A DNA stretch of 8,075 bases from GCA-003244245 sp964250265 (GCA_964250265.1 CAXUFG010000231.1:1-8075); one strand, 5' to 3'; positions 1-6,439 are shown, counted from the first letter of the stretch. Numbers and translations: made by a program. Notes: a model not told the origin generated them from the letters alone.

Positions 1-930
1 GATCTCCCCGGTGCTGACCTGGGCGGCGTGCACTACCTGCGCCGGCTCGAGGACTCCGAACGGTTGCGCGAGGCCATCCGCGGTGGCGGTCGGGTTGTCG
101 TTGTGGGTGCCGGCTGGATCGGATTGGAGACCGCGGCCGTAGCCCGGGAGTGCGGCTGCGAGGTCACCGTCATCGAGCCGCAACCGGCTCCACTCCAAGC
201 CGCCCTTGGTCCCGGCGCGGGTGGCTCCGTGGTCGGGGGGTTCTTCGCGCAGGTGCACCGCCAGCATGGCGTCGATGTCCAACTCGGCACGGCGGTGACC
301 GGGTTCCGCGGTACCGACCACGTCGCGGCAGTGACCACCGACGACGGCATTCAGATCCCCGCCGATGTGGTCATCGTCGGCGTGGGAGTCCAGCCCAACA
401 CCGAACTCGCCGAGCAAGCCGCTCTGGACATCGACGACGGCGTTCTCGTCGATGCCGCGCTGCGTACCGACGATCCCGATATCTACGCTGCCGGCGACGT
501 CGCCAACGCGGTCAACCCGTTGTATCAGGCGCGGATCCGTGTCGAGCACTGGGCCAACGCGCTGCACGGGGGGCCCGCCGCGGCCCGCTCCATGCTCGGC
601 CAGCAGGTCAACTACGACCGGGTGCCGTACTTCTTCACCGATCAGTACGACGTCGGCATGGAGTTCACCGGGTGGTTCGCCGCTGGTGGGTACGACGCGC
701 TGGTCATCCGCGGTGATCTCGAAGCGCGGGCCTTTTACGCCTTCTGGCTGGCCGGCGATCGGGTCGTGGCCGGGATGCACGTCAACCAGTGGGACCAGGG
801 CATCGCGCCCGTGCAGGACCTCATCCGCAGCGGCACGCCGGTCGACCACCACCGTCTCGCCGATCCCGCCGTCCCCCTCACCGGGTTGCTGTCCCGACAT
901 GGAGACATGTCGGGGTCACCAAGCGCCTGA
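1..930 (+). CDS. NAD(P)/FAD-dependent ferredoxin reductase, 5' end outside window
   Basis: The frame is open from base 1 and the first residues (DLPGADLGGVHYLR) are already family sequence, so the GTG at 28 is not the real start. The family moves electrons from NAD(P)H through FAD to a ferredoxin, often for a cytochrome P450 or dioxygenase, in the cytoplasm. Seen here, counting from base 1: the NAD-binding GxGxxG motif (GAGWIG, residues 36-41) followed by a beta strand ending in an acidic residue (VTVIEP), the second FAD contact IYAAGDVAN near residue 161, and a C-terminal reductase domain (YFFTDQYDVGMEF through FYAFWLAGDRVVAGM). The 309 codons present compare with about 400 in the family, so roughly 95 N-terminal residues with the first FAD motif are missing. 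The last codons and the TGA stop (928-930) lie within a large inverted repeat, so the extreme C-terminus (about 13 residues) is repeat-encoded. The partner ferredoxin is not in view. The family is clear; the exact substrate is not. Confidence 0.93.
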   Translation, partial: DLPGADLGGVHYLRRLEDSERLREAIRGGGRVVVVGAGWIGLETAAVARECGCEVTVIEPQPAPLQAALGPGAGGSVVGGFFAQVHRQHGVDVQLGTAVTGFRGTDHVAAVTTDDGIQIPADVVIVGVGVQPNTELAEQAALDIDDGVLVDAALRTDDPDIYAAGDVANAVNPLYQARIRVEHWANALHGGPAAARSMLGQQVNYDRVPYFFTDQYDVGMEFTGWFAAGGYDALVIRGDLEARAFYAFWLAGDRVVAGMHVNQWDQGIAPVQDLIRSGTPVDHHRLADPAVPLTGLLSRHGDMSGSPSA

Positions 931-957
931 TTACCCCGACATGTCTCCATGTCGGGA
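892..957. repeat. Perfect 25-bp inverted repeat with nested hairpins
   Basis: Arms 892-916 and 933-957 are exact reverse complements, separated by a 16-base spacer (917-932). Each arm is itself a 9-bp palindromic hairpin: CCCGACATG, a four-base loop, then CATGTCGGG (893-914 with loop GAGA, a GNRA-type tetraloop; 935-956 with loop TCTC). The unit can therefore fold as one long stem or as two small adjacent hairpins. It covers the last 13 codons of the flavoprotein gene, whose TGA sits in the spacer, and ends 28 bases before the ilvD ATG. It could be a transcription terminator, an RNA-stabilising element or a REP/MITE-like dispersed repeat. There is no T-run after it. Confidence 0.9.
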
Positions 958-985
958 GTGGGGGTTGTGCGGGATGCTACGGGGT

Positions 986-2647
986 ATGGATGTCAAACCT
1001 CGTAGCCGTGAGGTCACTGATGGGTTGGAACGTGCCGGGGCGCGTGGGATGTTGCGGGCGGTCGGTATGGGTGATGGCGACTTCGCCAAGTGTCAGATTG
1101 GTGTCGCTTCGTCGTGGAATGAGATCACCCCGTGCAACCTGTCGCTGGACCGGCTGGCCAAGGCCAGCAAGGAGGGCGTGCACGCTGCCGGGGGCTTCCC
1201 GATGGAGTTCGGCACGATCTCGGTTTCCGATGGCATCTCCATGGGACACGTCGGGATGCACTACTCGCTGGTGTCCCGGGAGCTGATCGCCGACTCGGTG
1301 GAGACCGTGGTGGAGGCTGAGCGGCTGGATGGGACGGTGTTGCTGGCCGGCTGCGACAAGAGCCTGCCCGGGATGCTGATGGCCGCCGCGCGGCTCGATC
1401 TGGCGTCGGTGTTCCTGTACGGGGGCACCATCCTGCCCGGCCGGGTCGATGGCCGCGAGGTCACCATCATCGACGCCTTCGAGGCGGTGGGGGCGTGTTT
1501 GAGTGGCCGGATCAGCCGCGCGGAGGTCGATGCGATCGAGCGCGCGATCTGCCCCGGCGAGGGCGCCTGCGCCGGCATGTATACCGCCAACACGATGGCG
1601 TGCGCGGCCGAGGCGATGGGCATGTCGCTGCCCGGTTCCGCCAGCCCGCCCGCGGTGGACCGGCGTCGCGACGGGTTCGCCCGGGCCAGTGGCAGCGCGG
1701 TGGTGGAGCTGATTCGACGTGGCATCACCGCCCGGCAGATCCTCACTCTCCCAGCGTTCGAGAACGCGATCGCGGTGGTGATGGCCTTCGGCGGCTCGAC
1801 CAACGCGGTGTTGCACCTGCTGGCGATCGCGCACGAGGCCGGCGTGCCGCTGGAGCTGGACGACTTCAACCGGATCGGCGCCAAGGTGCCGCACCTCGCC
1901 GACGTCAAGCCCTTCGGCGCCCACGTGATGGCCTCGGTCGATCAGGTCGGCGGTGTGCCGGTGGTGATGAAGGCCCTGCTGGATGCAGGTCTGCTGCACG
2001 GCGACTGCCTCACCGTCACCGGGCGCACTGTGGCCGAGAACCTCGCCGAGCTGGACCCGCCCGACCTGGACGGCAAGATCCTGCACAGCCTCGCCGACCC
2101 GATCCACCCCACAGGAGGGATCACCATCCTGCGCGGCTCGCTGGCCCCCGAGGGCGCGGTGGTGAAGAGCGCCGGCTTCGACTCCACCCGATTTGCTGGG
2201 TCAGCGCGGGTGTTTGACGGGGAGCAGGCCGCCATGGAGGCCATTTCCGATTTGCAGCCCGGTGACGTCGTGGTGATCCGGTACGAGGGTCCGCGGGGCG
2301 GGCCGGGGATGCGTGAGATGCTCGCGGTCACTGGCGCGATCAAGGGCGCCGGGCTGGGCAAGGAAGTCCTGCTGCTCACCGACGGGCGCTTTTCCGGGGG
2401 CACCACCGGTTTGTGCGTCGGCCACGTGGCGCCCGCGGCGGCGCACGGGGGCCCGATCGCGCTGGCCCGTAACGGTGACTCGATCGTGCTCGACAGGGAG
2501 CGCCGCGAGCACAACCTGCAGGTCGACGCCGACGAGCTAGCTCGTCGCCGGCAGGAATGGAAGGCCCCGCAGCGCCCGCTACGCGGTGTGCTGGCCAAGT
2601 ACGCCCGACTGGTGGGCTCCGCCGCGGACGGCGCCATATGTGGATAA
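986..2647 (+). CDS. ilvD: Dihydroxy-acid dehydratase
   Basis: Dehydrates 2,3-dihydroxy-isovalerate and 2,3-dihydroxy-3-methylvalerate to the 2-keto acids, the third common step of valine and isoleucine synthesis, in the cytoplasm. It is 553 residues, full length for the family. The cluster-binding cysteines are present: Cys50 in NEITPCN, Cys123 in AGCDKSLPGM and Cys195 in GEGACAGMYTANT. Lys125, in the same GCDK motif, is the expected carboxylated lysine that binds magnesium. The C-terminal catalytic serine is Ser470 in TDGRFSGGTTG. The ATG at 986 gives the usual short N-terminus (MDVKPRSREVTDG). The in-frame ATG at 974 is possible and has a GGGAGTGGGGG stretch 9-19 bases upstream, so it cannot be excluded. 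The inverted repeat at 892-957 lies just upstream and may separate ilvD from the flavoprotein transcript. ilvB, ilvN and ilvC are not in the window, so ilvD stands alone here. Codon use matches the neighbours. Confidence 0.97.
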   Translation: MDVKPRSREVTDGLERAGARGMLRAVGMGDGDFAKCQIGVASSWNEITPCNLSLDRLAKASKEGVHAAGGFPMEFGTISVSDGISMGHVGMHYSLVSRELIADSVETVVEAERLDGTVLLAGCDKSLPGMLMAAARLDLASVFLYGGTILPGRVDGREVTIIDAFEAVGACLSGRISRAEVDAIERAICPGEGACAGMYTANTMACAAEAMGMSLPGSASPPAVDRRRDGFARASGSAVVELIRRGITARQILTLPAFENAIAVVMAFGGSTNAVLHLLAIAHEAGVPLELDDFNRIGAKVPHLADVKPFGAHVMASVDQVGGVPVVMKALLDAGLLHGDCLTVTGRTVAENLAELDPPDLDGKILHSLADPIHPTGGITILRGSLAPEGAVVKSAGFDSTRFAGSARVFDGEQAAMEAISDLQPGDVVVIRYEGPRGGPGMREMLAVTGAIKGAGLGKEVLLLTDGRFSGGTTGLCVGHVAPAAAHGGPIALARNGDSIVLDRERREHNLQVDADELARRRQEWKAPQRPLRGVLAKYARLVGSAADGAICG

Positions 2648-2693
2648 CTCGTGAGTGGGTAACAGTGTCATAACACTGTTACCCACTCACGAG
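2648..2693. terminator. Perfect 21-bp hairpin after ilvD
   Basis: CTCGTGAGTGGGTAACAGTGT (2648-2668) and its exact reverse complement (2673-2693) flank a four-base CATA loop. The stem starts directly after the ilvD TAA. Placement and stability fit a transcription terminator or 3'-end stabiliser. There is no clean T-run after it, only CTTCTTGGG, which is common for actinobacterial terminators. The outer 11 bases recur at 2767-2777, so it may also be part of a dispersed repeat family. Confidence 0.75.
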
Positions 2694-2766
2694 CTTCTTG
2701 GGACAAGACGGTCCTGCTTGCCGAGATCGACGAGGTCTGCCGGCCGCTACAGGGGAGTGCCGGATG

Positions 2767-2777
2767 CTCGTGAGTGG
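2767..2777 (+). repeat. Third copy of CTCGTGAGTGG (partial repeat)
   Basis: The 11-base sequence CTCGTGAGTGG matches the outer end of the left arm of the hairpin at 2648-2693 and, inverted, of its right arm. It lies within the presumed leader of the DUF72 gene and contains the alternative GTG start at 2774. It looks like a solitary half of the repeat. The 73 bases between hairpin and copy (2694-2766) hold no gene I recognise; one frame reads SWDKTVLLAEIDEVCRPLQ, which may be a coding remnant. Confidence 0.6.
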
Positions 2778-2788
2778 CTGAGGGTGCC

Positions 2789-3643
2789 ATGGCGCATGTA
2801 GGCACATCAGGGTGGGTGTACCCGCCGTGGCGGGGGAGGTTCTACCCGCCGGGTCTACCGCAGCGCGACGAGCTGCATTACCTGTCACAGCAGGTGAACA
2901 GCGTTGAGATCAACGGGTCGTTCTACTCGCTGCAGCGACCGTCCAGCTACCAGTCTTGGGCGGCCCTGACACCTGAGGATTTCGTCTTCGCGGTCAAGGG
3001 CAGCCGGTTCATCACCCATATGAAGAAGCTGCGCGACGTCCAGACGCCCCTGGCGAACTTCTTCGCCTCTGGGGTTCTTGCGCTGGGCGCCAAACTCGGG
3101 CCGCTGCTCTGGCAGTTACCGCCCAATCTGTCCTTCGACGCCGATCGGCTGGCCACCTTTGTCGCCCTGCTGCCGCGCAGCACCGCCGAGGCGGCCAACC
3201 TCGCGAGGCAGCACGACGAGCGGCTTGCGGGCCGAGCTTGGACCTGCACCGAGGACGACTACCCGCTGCGCCATGCGCTGGAGGTGCGCCACGCCAGTTA
3301 CCGTGATCCTGCGCTGATCGAATTGCTCCGCACGCACGGCGTCGCGCTGGTGGTAGCGGACACCGCAGGCCGCTGGCCGTACTTGGAGGACCTCACCGCA
3401 GACTTCGTCTACGTCCGGCTGCACGGCGACACGGAACTGTATGTCAGTGGCTACACCGATGAGGTGCTGGACACCTGGGCACAGCGGATCCGTGGCTGGC
3501 AGGCTGGTGCGAGCCCACGCACTGAACACACCATCGCCCCGCCCGCCCCAGCGCGGCGCAGGGATGTGTTCGTCTACTTCGACAACGACGTCAAGGTGCA
3601 CGCCCCGGCCAACGCGATCTCGTTGGCCGGGCGGCTCGCCTAG
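2789..3643 (+). CDS. DUF72 (YecE-like) family protein
   Basis: A complete 284-residue member of the DUF72/YecE family, cytoplasmic proteins with a TIM-barrel-like fold and no established biochemical role. Family landmarks in order: VGTSGW at residues 4-9, then YPPWRGRFYPPGLPQ, VEINGSFYSLQ (39-49), KGSRFITHMKKL (70-81), LLWQLPPNL (106-114), HALEVRHASY (162-171), YVRLHGDTELY followed by GYTDEVLDTW, and the C-terminal VFVYFDNDVKVHAPANA. Length and motif order are normal, so the gene looks intact. I chose the ATG at 2789 because MAHVGTSGW matches the usual start of the family and GAGGG (2780-2784) lies just upstream, a rather short spacing. The in-frame GTG at 2774 is an alternative but falls inside a repeat copy. 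There is no functional link to ilvD beyond direction. It is convergent with the small minus-strand gene. Confidence 0.93.
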   Translation: MAHVGTSGWVYPPWRGRFYPPGLPQRDELHYLSQQVNSVEINGSFYSLQRPSSYQSWAALTPEDFVFAVKGSRFITHMKKLRDVQTPLANFFASGVLALGAKLGPLLWQLPPNLSFDADRLATFVALLPRSTAEAANLARQHDERLAGRAWTCTEDDYPLRHALEVRHASYRDPALIELLRTHGVALVVADTAGRWPYLEDLTADFVYVRLHGDTELYVSGYTDEVLDTWAQRIRGWQAGASPRTEHTIAPPAPARRRDVFVYFDNDVKVHAPANAISLAGRLA

Positions 3644-3653
3644 CGTGCGGGCT

Positions 3654-3670
3654 GGGCGGTCTTCCCGCCC
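3654..3670. terminator. Small GC hairpin between convergent genes
   Basis: GGGCGG (3654-3659) pairs with CCGCCC (3665-3670) around a five-base loop, in the 35-base gap between the DUF72 stop and the stop of the opposing gene. It could serve both strands as a terminator. The stem is only six base pairs and no T-run follows, so the call is weak. Confidence 0.35.
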
Positions 3671-3678
3671 CGGCTACC

Positions 3679-3984
3679 TCATCCGCCGGCGGGGTAATAA
3701 CCCTCCGGAGGTCGCTGCGCCTCGGCGATCAGCAGGGATCCGGGAACCTGCGTGCTGCCGGTCTCGGTGACCCAGTCCTGCGGACGGATCGTCTTGGGAA
3801 GGGCGTGCCACCGGGCGCGAAGCTCAGGATGATCCGCGGTCTCTGCGGCGGTTCGGTGCCGTTGCGCCTCAGCGCCGACCGCTGGTTGTGGTGATCCGAT
3901 CACCAATGAGACGCTGACGGTCGCCGAGGCGCGGATCCGGCGCGACGCGAACAGCGCGCCGCACTTCAGCCGGATCTCCGCCAT
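3679..3984 (-). CDS. Hypothetical protein, 101 residues
   Basis: I do not recognise this protein. It begins MAEIRLKCGALFASRR, has a stretch ASATVSVSLVIGSPQP that could form a beta strand, a basic and acidic middle (EAQRHRTAAETADHPELRARWHA is split by no stop), and ends in PPEGYYPAGG. There is no signal peptide, membrane helix or obvious cysteine/histidine metal site. It is probably real rather than a shadow: no gene lies on the opposite strand, and third codon positions are strongly G or C. GAGGA touches the ATG directly, too close for a normal ribosome-binding site, and an in-frame TAA four codons upstream rules out a longer frame. It may be translated leaderless or from a later start. It is divergent from the sigma factor gene, so it is a candidate target of that regulator by position only. 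Confidence 0.6.
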   Translation of the reverse strand: MAEIRLKCGALFASRRIRASATVSVSLVIGSPQPAVGAEAQRHRTAAETADHPELRARWHALPKTIRPQDWVTETGSTQVPGSLLIAEAQRPPEGYYPAGG

Positions 3985-4015
3985 TCCTCGAGGTTACGCG
4001 GCAATGGCTCTACTT

Positions 4016-4042
4016 CGATACCCGAATTGAGCGCTTTGTTCC
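4016..4042 (-). promoter_or_regulatory. Possible ECF-type promoter for the 101-residue gene
   Basis: Read on the minus strand, GGAAC (4042-4038) is followed after 17 bases by TATCG (4020-4016), 31 bases before the ATG of the hypothetical gene. GGAAC is the classical -35 core of many ECF sigma promoters; the -10 part is only loosely similar. It lies in the 227-base divergent region 3985-4211, which otherwise holds nothing I can name. Weak by itself; the neighbouring sigma gene makes it worth noting. Confidence 0.2.
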
Positions 4043-4211
4043 GCGGGTCAACGGCGTGGGCGTCGACACCGCCGAGCAGGGCCGGACCGTGTGATCTGCC
4101 GCGGGCAGCGCCTGTCGTGGTCCCAGGCGTGGCCTTGGTTGCGCTATCCCAGATGAAAGAAGTCCGGGTGTCAGGCGTCGGAGAACCGGCCCCTCGGACG
4201 ACGATGAGAAT

Positions 4212-4736
4212 GTGAGCGAGCAACCACGGGCGCGACCGGACCCGGCGCTCGGGCTGCTGGACATTTATGAGATCGCGCTTCCCCAGGTCTACGGGTACCT
4301 GCTGTCCCGGTGCCGGGACAGCACGCTGGCCCAGGACTTGACCGCGGAGACGTTCCTCGCCGCAGTCGACGCGGCCCGCCGGCAGCCGGCGCCACCGATC
4401 AGCACCGGCTGGTTGGTGGGGGTGGCCCGGCACAAGCTCGCCGACCACTGGCGGCGTGCCCAGCGCGAGCAACGCGGCCTGCGTCTGGTGCACGCCGGCG
4501 CCGGTGACACCGAGGACCCGTGGGACGTCGAGATCGACACCGTGGTCGCCCACCAGGTGCTCGACGCCCTGGGCCCGCACCACCGCGCCGCGCTCACCCT
4601 GCGCTACCTCGACGGGCTGCGCGTCGCGCAGGTCGCTGAGCACCTCGGGCGCACCGTGCACGCCACCGAGGCACTGCTGGCCCGCGCCCGCGCCGCGTTC
4701 CGCGCGGCTTACGAAGGCCCGGAGGAGGGCCGATGA
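4212..4736 (+). CDS. ECF-type RNA polymerase sigma factor
   Basis: A 174-residue protein with the two-domain layout of extracytoplasmic-function sigma factors, which direct RNA polymerase to a small regulon. Region 2 spans about residues 18-88: YEIALPQVYGYLLSRC, then DLTAETFLAAVDAARR (2.1-2.3), then WLVGVARHKLADHWRR (2.4, -10 recognition). Region 4 spans about 107-166 with LRYLDGLRVAQVAEHLGRTVHATEALLARAR, the -35 recognition helix-turn-helix. There is no extra C-terminal SnoaL-like domain. The start is GTG 4212; the nearby ATG at 4210 runs straight into TGA. The upstream ribosome site is weak. The gene overlaps the next one by 4 bases (ATGA), so the two are translationally coupled. No classical zinc-binding anti-sigma factor follows, so the short leader of the next protein is the only local candidate for a control partner. 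The exact ECF group is not assignable from sight. Confidence 0.88.
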   Translation: MSEQPRARPDPALGLLDIYEIALPQVYGYLLSRCRDSTLAQDLTAETFLAAVDAARRQPAPPISTGWLVGVARHKLADHWRRAQREQRGLRLVHAGAGDTEDPWDVEIDTVVAHQVLDALGPHHRAALTLRYLDGLRVAQVAEHLGRTVHATEALLARARAAFRAAYEGPEEGR

Positions 4737-5587
4737 CCGATCCGCTGAACGCCCTCCGTGAACCCATTACGCCGGTCGATCCTGACCCGGCGTTCGCCGC
4801 CGAACTGCGCTCCCGCCTGGAGAGCGCACTGCTCGCCCCGGAAGGAGCACCCATGACCACCACCGAGCACACCGCGCTGCGCAGCCTCACCCCGTACATC
4901 GGTGTCGACGACGGTCACCGTGCGCTGGACTGGTACGTCGCGGCCCTAGGCGCTCGGCGCCGGGGGGAGCCGTATGTCATGCCGGATGGCGGGATCGGTC
5001 ACGCCGAGCTGCTGATCGGGGATTCGGTCCTGATGCTCGCCGGCGGAGCGCCCGGGGGGTCTGTCCCGCAGCCGATAGCTGGGTACCGCGCCTCCCTGCA
5101 CCTGCAGGTCTCCGATCCCGACGCCGTGGTCCGGCGAGCCGTGGAGCTCGGAGCGGAATTGGAGCGCCCGGTGGAGGATCGACCGTACGGGCGCATCGGC
5201 ATCATCGTCGATCCGTTCGGGCACCGTTGGATGGTCCAGGCCGCCAAGCCGAGCACCGCCCACGGCGACCTTGCCTACCTGACCCATGCGGTGGGCGACA
5301 CCCAGCGCGCCCGAGCCTTCTATGGAGCGGTACTGGGCTGGACCTTCAGCCCGGGCCGGGTCGAGGACGGCTGGCAGATCGAAGGCACCCACCCGCCAGC
5401 CGGGATGCACGGCGGTGCGGCGCAGCCCGGCATCACCCCCGTCTACCAGGTCGAGGACCTGACCGCCGCGCTGGCCGCGGTCCGCGAGCACGGTGGGCAC
5501 GCCGGTAAGCCTCAGCAACAGCCCTACGGCCGCATCGCTGAGTGCACCGACGACCAGGGTGTCCCCTTCCAGTTGTTGGAGCCGTAA
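4733..5587 (+). CDS. Two-domain VOC/glyoxalase-like protein with sigma-linked leader
   Basis: 284 residues in three parts. Residues 1-40 are a charged leader (DPLNALREP, VDPDPAFAAELRSRLE) that is not VOC sequence. Residues about 52-170 form a VOC (glyoxalase/bleomycin-resistance fold) domain: LTPYIGVDDGHRALDWY, GHAELLIGDSVLML, LHLQVSDPDAVV and VDPFGHRWMV. Residues about 180-283 form a second, shorter VOC domain: AYLTHAVGDTQRARAFYGAV, VYQVEDLTAALAAV and DDQGVPFQLLEP. VOC proteins bind or transform small molecules, often with a metal; His90, Glu92 and His123 are candidate ligands, but the substrate is unknown. The ATG at 4733 overlaps the sigma stop, so the pair is one operon. An internal ATG at 4853 has a far better ribosome site and would yield a VOC protein without leader. 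I recall similar leader-VOC fusions beside sigma genes in actinobacteria. The ends at 5587 and 5597 are convergent with only 9 bases between them. Confidence 0.9.
   Translation: MTDPLNALREPITPVDPDPAFAAELRSRLESALLAPEGAPMTTTEHTALRSLTPYIGVDDGHRALDWYVAALGARRRGEPYVMPDGGIGHAELLIGDSVLMLAGGAPGGSVPQPIAGYRASLHLQVSDPDAVVRRAVELGAELERPVEDRPYGRIGIIVDPFGHRWMVQAAKPSTAHGDLAYLTHAVGDTQRARAFYGAVLGWTFSPGRVEDGWQIEGTHPPAGMHGGAAQPGITPVYQVEDLTAALAAVREHGGHAGKPQQQPYGRIAECTDDQGVPFQLLEP
4840..4855 (+). promoter_or_regulatory. Strong internal ribosome-binding site and ATG
   Basis: GGAAGGAG (4840-4847) stands five bases before an in-frame ATG (4853-4855), codon 41 of the VOC gene. It is the best Shine-Dalgarno sequence in the window and sits exactly at the join between leader and first VOC domain. 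It may drive a second, shorter product or be the true start of the VOC gene, leaving the leader as a separate or fused peptide. Confidence 0.6.
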
Positions 5588-5596
5588 GCATCGCGT

Positions 5597-6439
5597 TCAC
5601 GGCGGGCGCTGGCCCGGCACTTGGCGAGCGGCCAACTCGGCTAACACCCCGTCGTTGAACGCTGGCCAGGCGGTGCGGGCCCAGGGGCCGCAGGCGCGGT
5701 CGGGTCGGGCCCCGCCGGCCGCCCCGGCAACTGGGTCCACCCACAGGAAGGTGCCGGATTGGCCGAAGTGGCCGAAGGTCTCCGGCGAGTTCCGGCTACC
5801 CGTCCAGTGTGGACACTTGTGGTCCCGCAGCTCGAAACCCAGTCCCCAGTCGTTGGGGCGCTGCATTCCGTAGCCGGGGACTACCCCGTCCAGACCTGGG
5901 TAGGCCACCCGAGTTGCCTCGGCGAGGATCTCCGGCGCCAGCAGTTTCGGTGCCTGCAACTCGGCAGCGAACCGGGCCAGGTCCTCGCAGGTGGACACCG
6001 CGCCCGCGGCGGCTGTGCCGGTCAACCGGGACGAGGACATTCCCAGCGGTTGCAACACCCCTTCGGTCAGGTATTCAGCAAAGGCGATGCCGGACGAGGA
6101 GGCCACCGCATCGGCTAGCGCCACGAACCCGGTGTTGGAGTAAATCCGCTTGGCGCCCGGTGCCACGGCGACCCGCGGTGTGTCGAACGCCAGCCCCGAG
6201 GCGTGCGCGAGGAGGTGGCGCACCGTGGCACCCGGTGGCCCCGCCGGTTGGTCGAACTCCAGCGCGCCCTCCTGCACGGCCAGCAGTACTGCGTAGGTGG
6301 TCAGCGGCTTGGTCACCGAGGCGAGCTGGAACGGCAGGTCCTGCGGGCCGTGGCTGCCCACCACGGCACCGGCGGCGTCGACCACCGCGACGGCCACGGT
6401 GCCGACCGGCCACCGCTGCACGCTGCGCACGCTCTGCAT
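5597..6439 (-). CDS. Serine hydrolase, class C beta-lactamase fold
   Basis: A 280-residue protein of the beta-lactamase/D-alanyl-D-alanine carboxypeptidase/esterase family. The three active-site motifs are present: SxxK as SVTK (Ser41, Lys44), YxN as YSN (Tyr100 to Asn102) and a HxG motif as GHFGQSG (His224). HLLAHASGL and NTGFVALADAV are family-typical. There is no signal peptide, so it is probably cytoplasmic; it may be an esterase or peptidase rather than an antibiotic-resistance enzyme. The ATG at 6439 is preferred over the TTG at 6448; an in-frame TAG lies upstream and no good ribosome site is visible. Odd: after FLWVDPVAG the expected hydrophobic strand reads AAGGARPDR, full of Gly, Arg and Pro, before the family-like GPWARTAWPAF resumes. 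The short length and this strand leave activity uncertain. Confidence 0.88.
   Translation of the reverse strand: MQSVRSVQRWPVGTVAVAVVDAAGAVVGSHGPQDLPFQLASVTKPLTTYAVLLAVQEGALEFDQPAGPPGATVRHLLAHASGLAFDTPRVAVAPGAKRIYSNTGFVALADAVASSSGIAFAEYLTEGVLQPLGMSSSRLTGTAAAGAVSTCEDLARFAAELQAPKLLAPEILAEATRVAYPGLDGVVPGYGMQRPNDWGLGFELRDHKCPHWTGSRNSPETFGHFGQSGTFLWVDPVAGAAGGARPDRACGPWARTAWPAFNDGVLAELAARQVPGQRPP

Noticed and set aside
892..957. CRISPR array or phage attachment site at the inverted repeat
   Set aside because: There are only two copies in opposite orientation with a 16-base spacer, no regular repeat-spacer series, and no integrase or cas gene nearby.
365..985. A long N-terminal extension of ilvD in the same frame back to 365
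   Set aside because: It overlaps the flavoprotein gene, has Ser/Thr/Pro-rich shadow composition, and IlvD homologues begin close to MDVKPRSR at 986.
977..2107. A 376-codon open frame on the minus strand opposite ilvD
   Set aside because: It is antisense to a clearly conserved gene; its His/Arg/Gln-rich composition is the usual shadow of GC-rich coding DNA.
3966..4661. A 231-codon minus-strand frame across the sigma factor gene
   Set aside because: Most of it is antisense to the sigma factor and has no family motif; only its last 40 codons are outside the gene and are reported separately as a weak finding.
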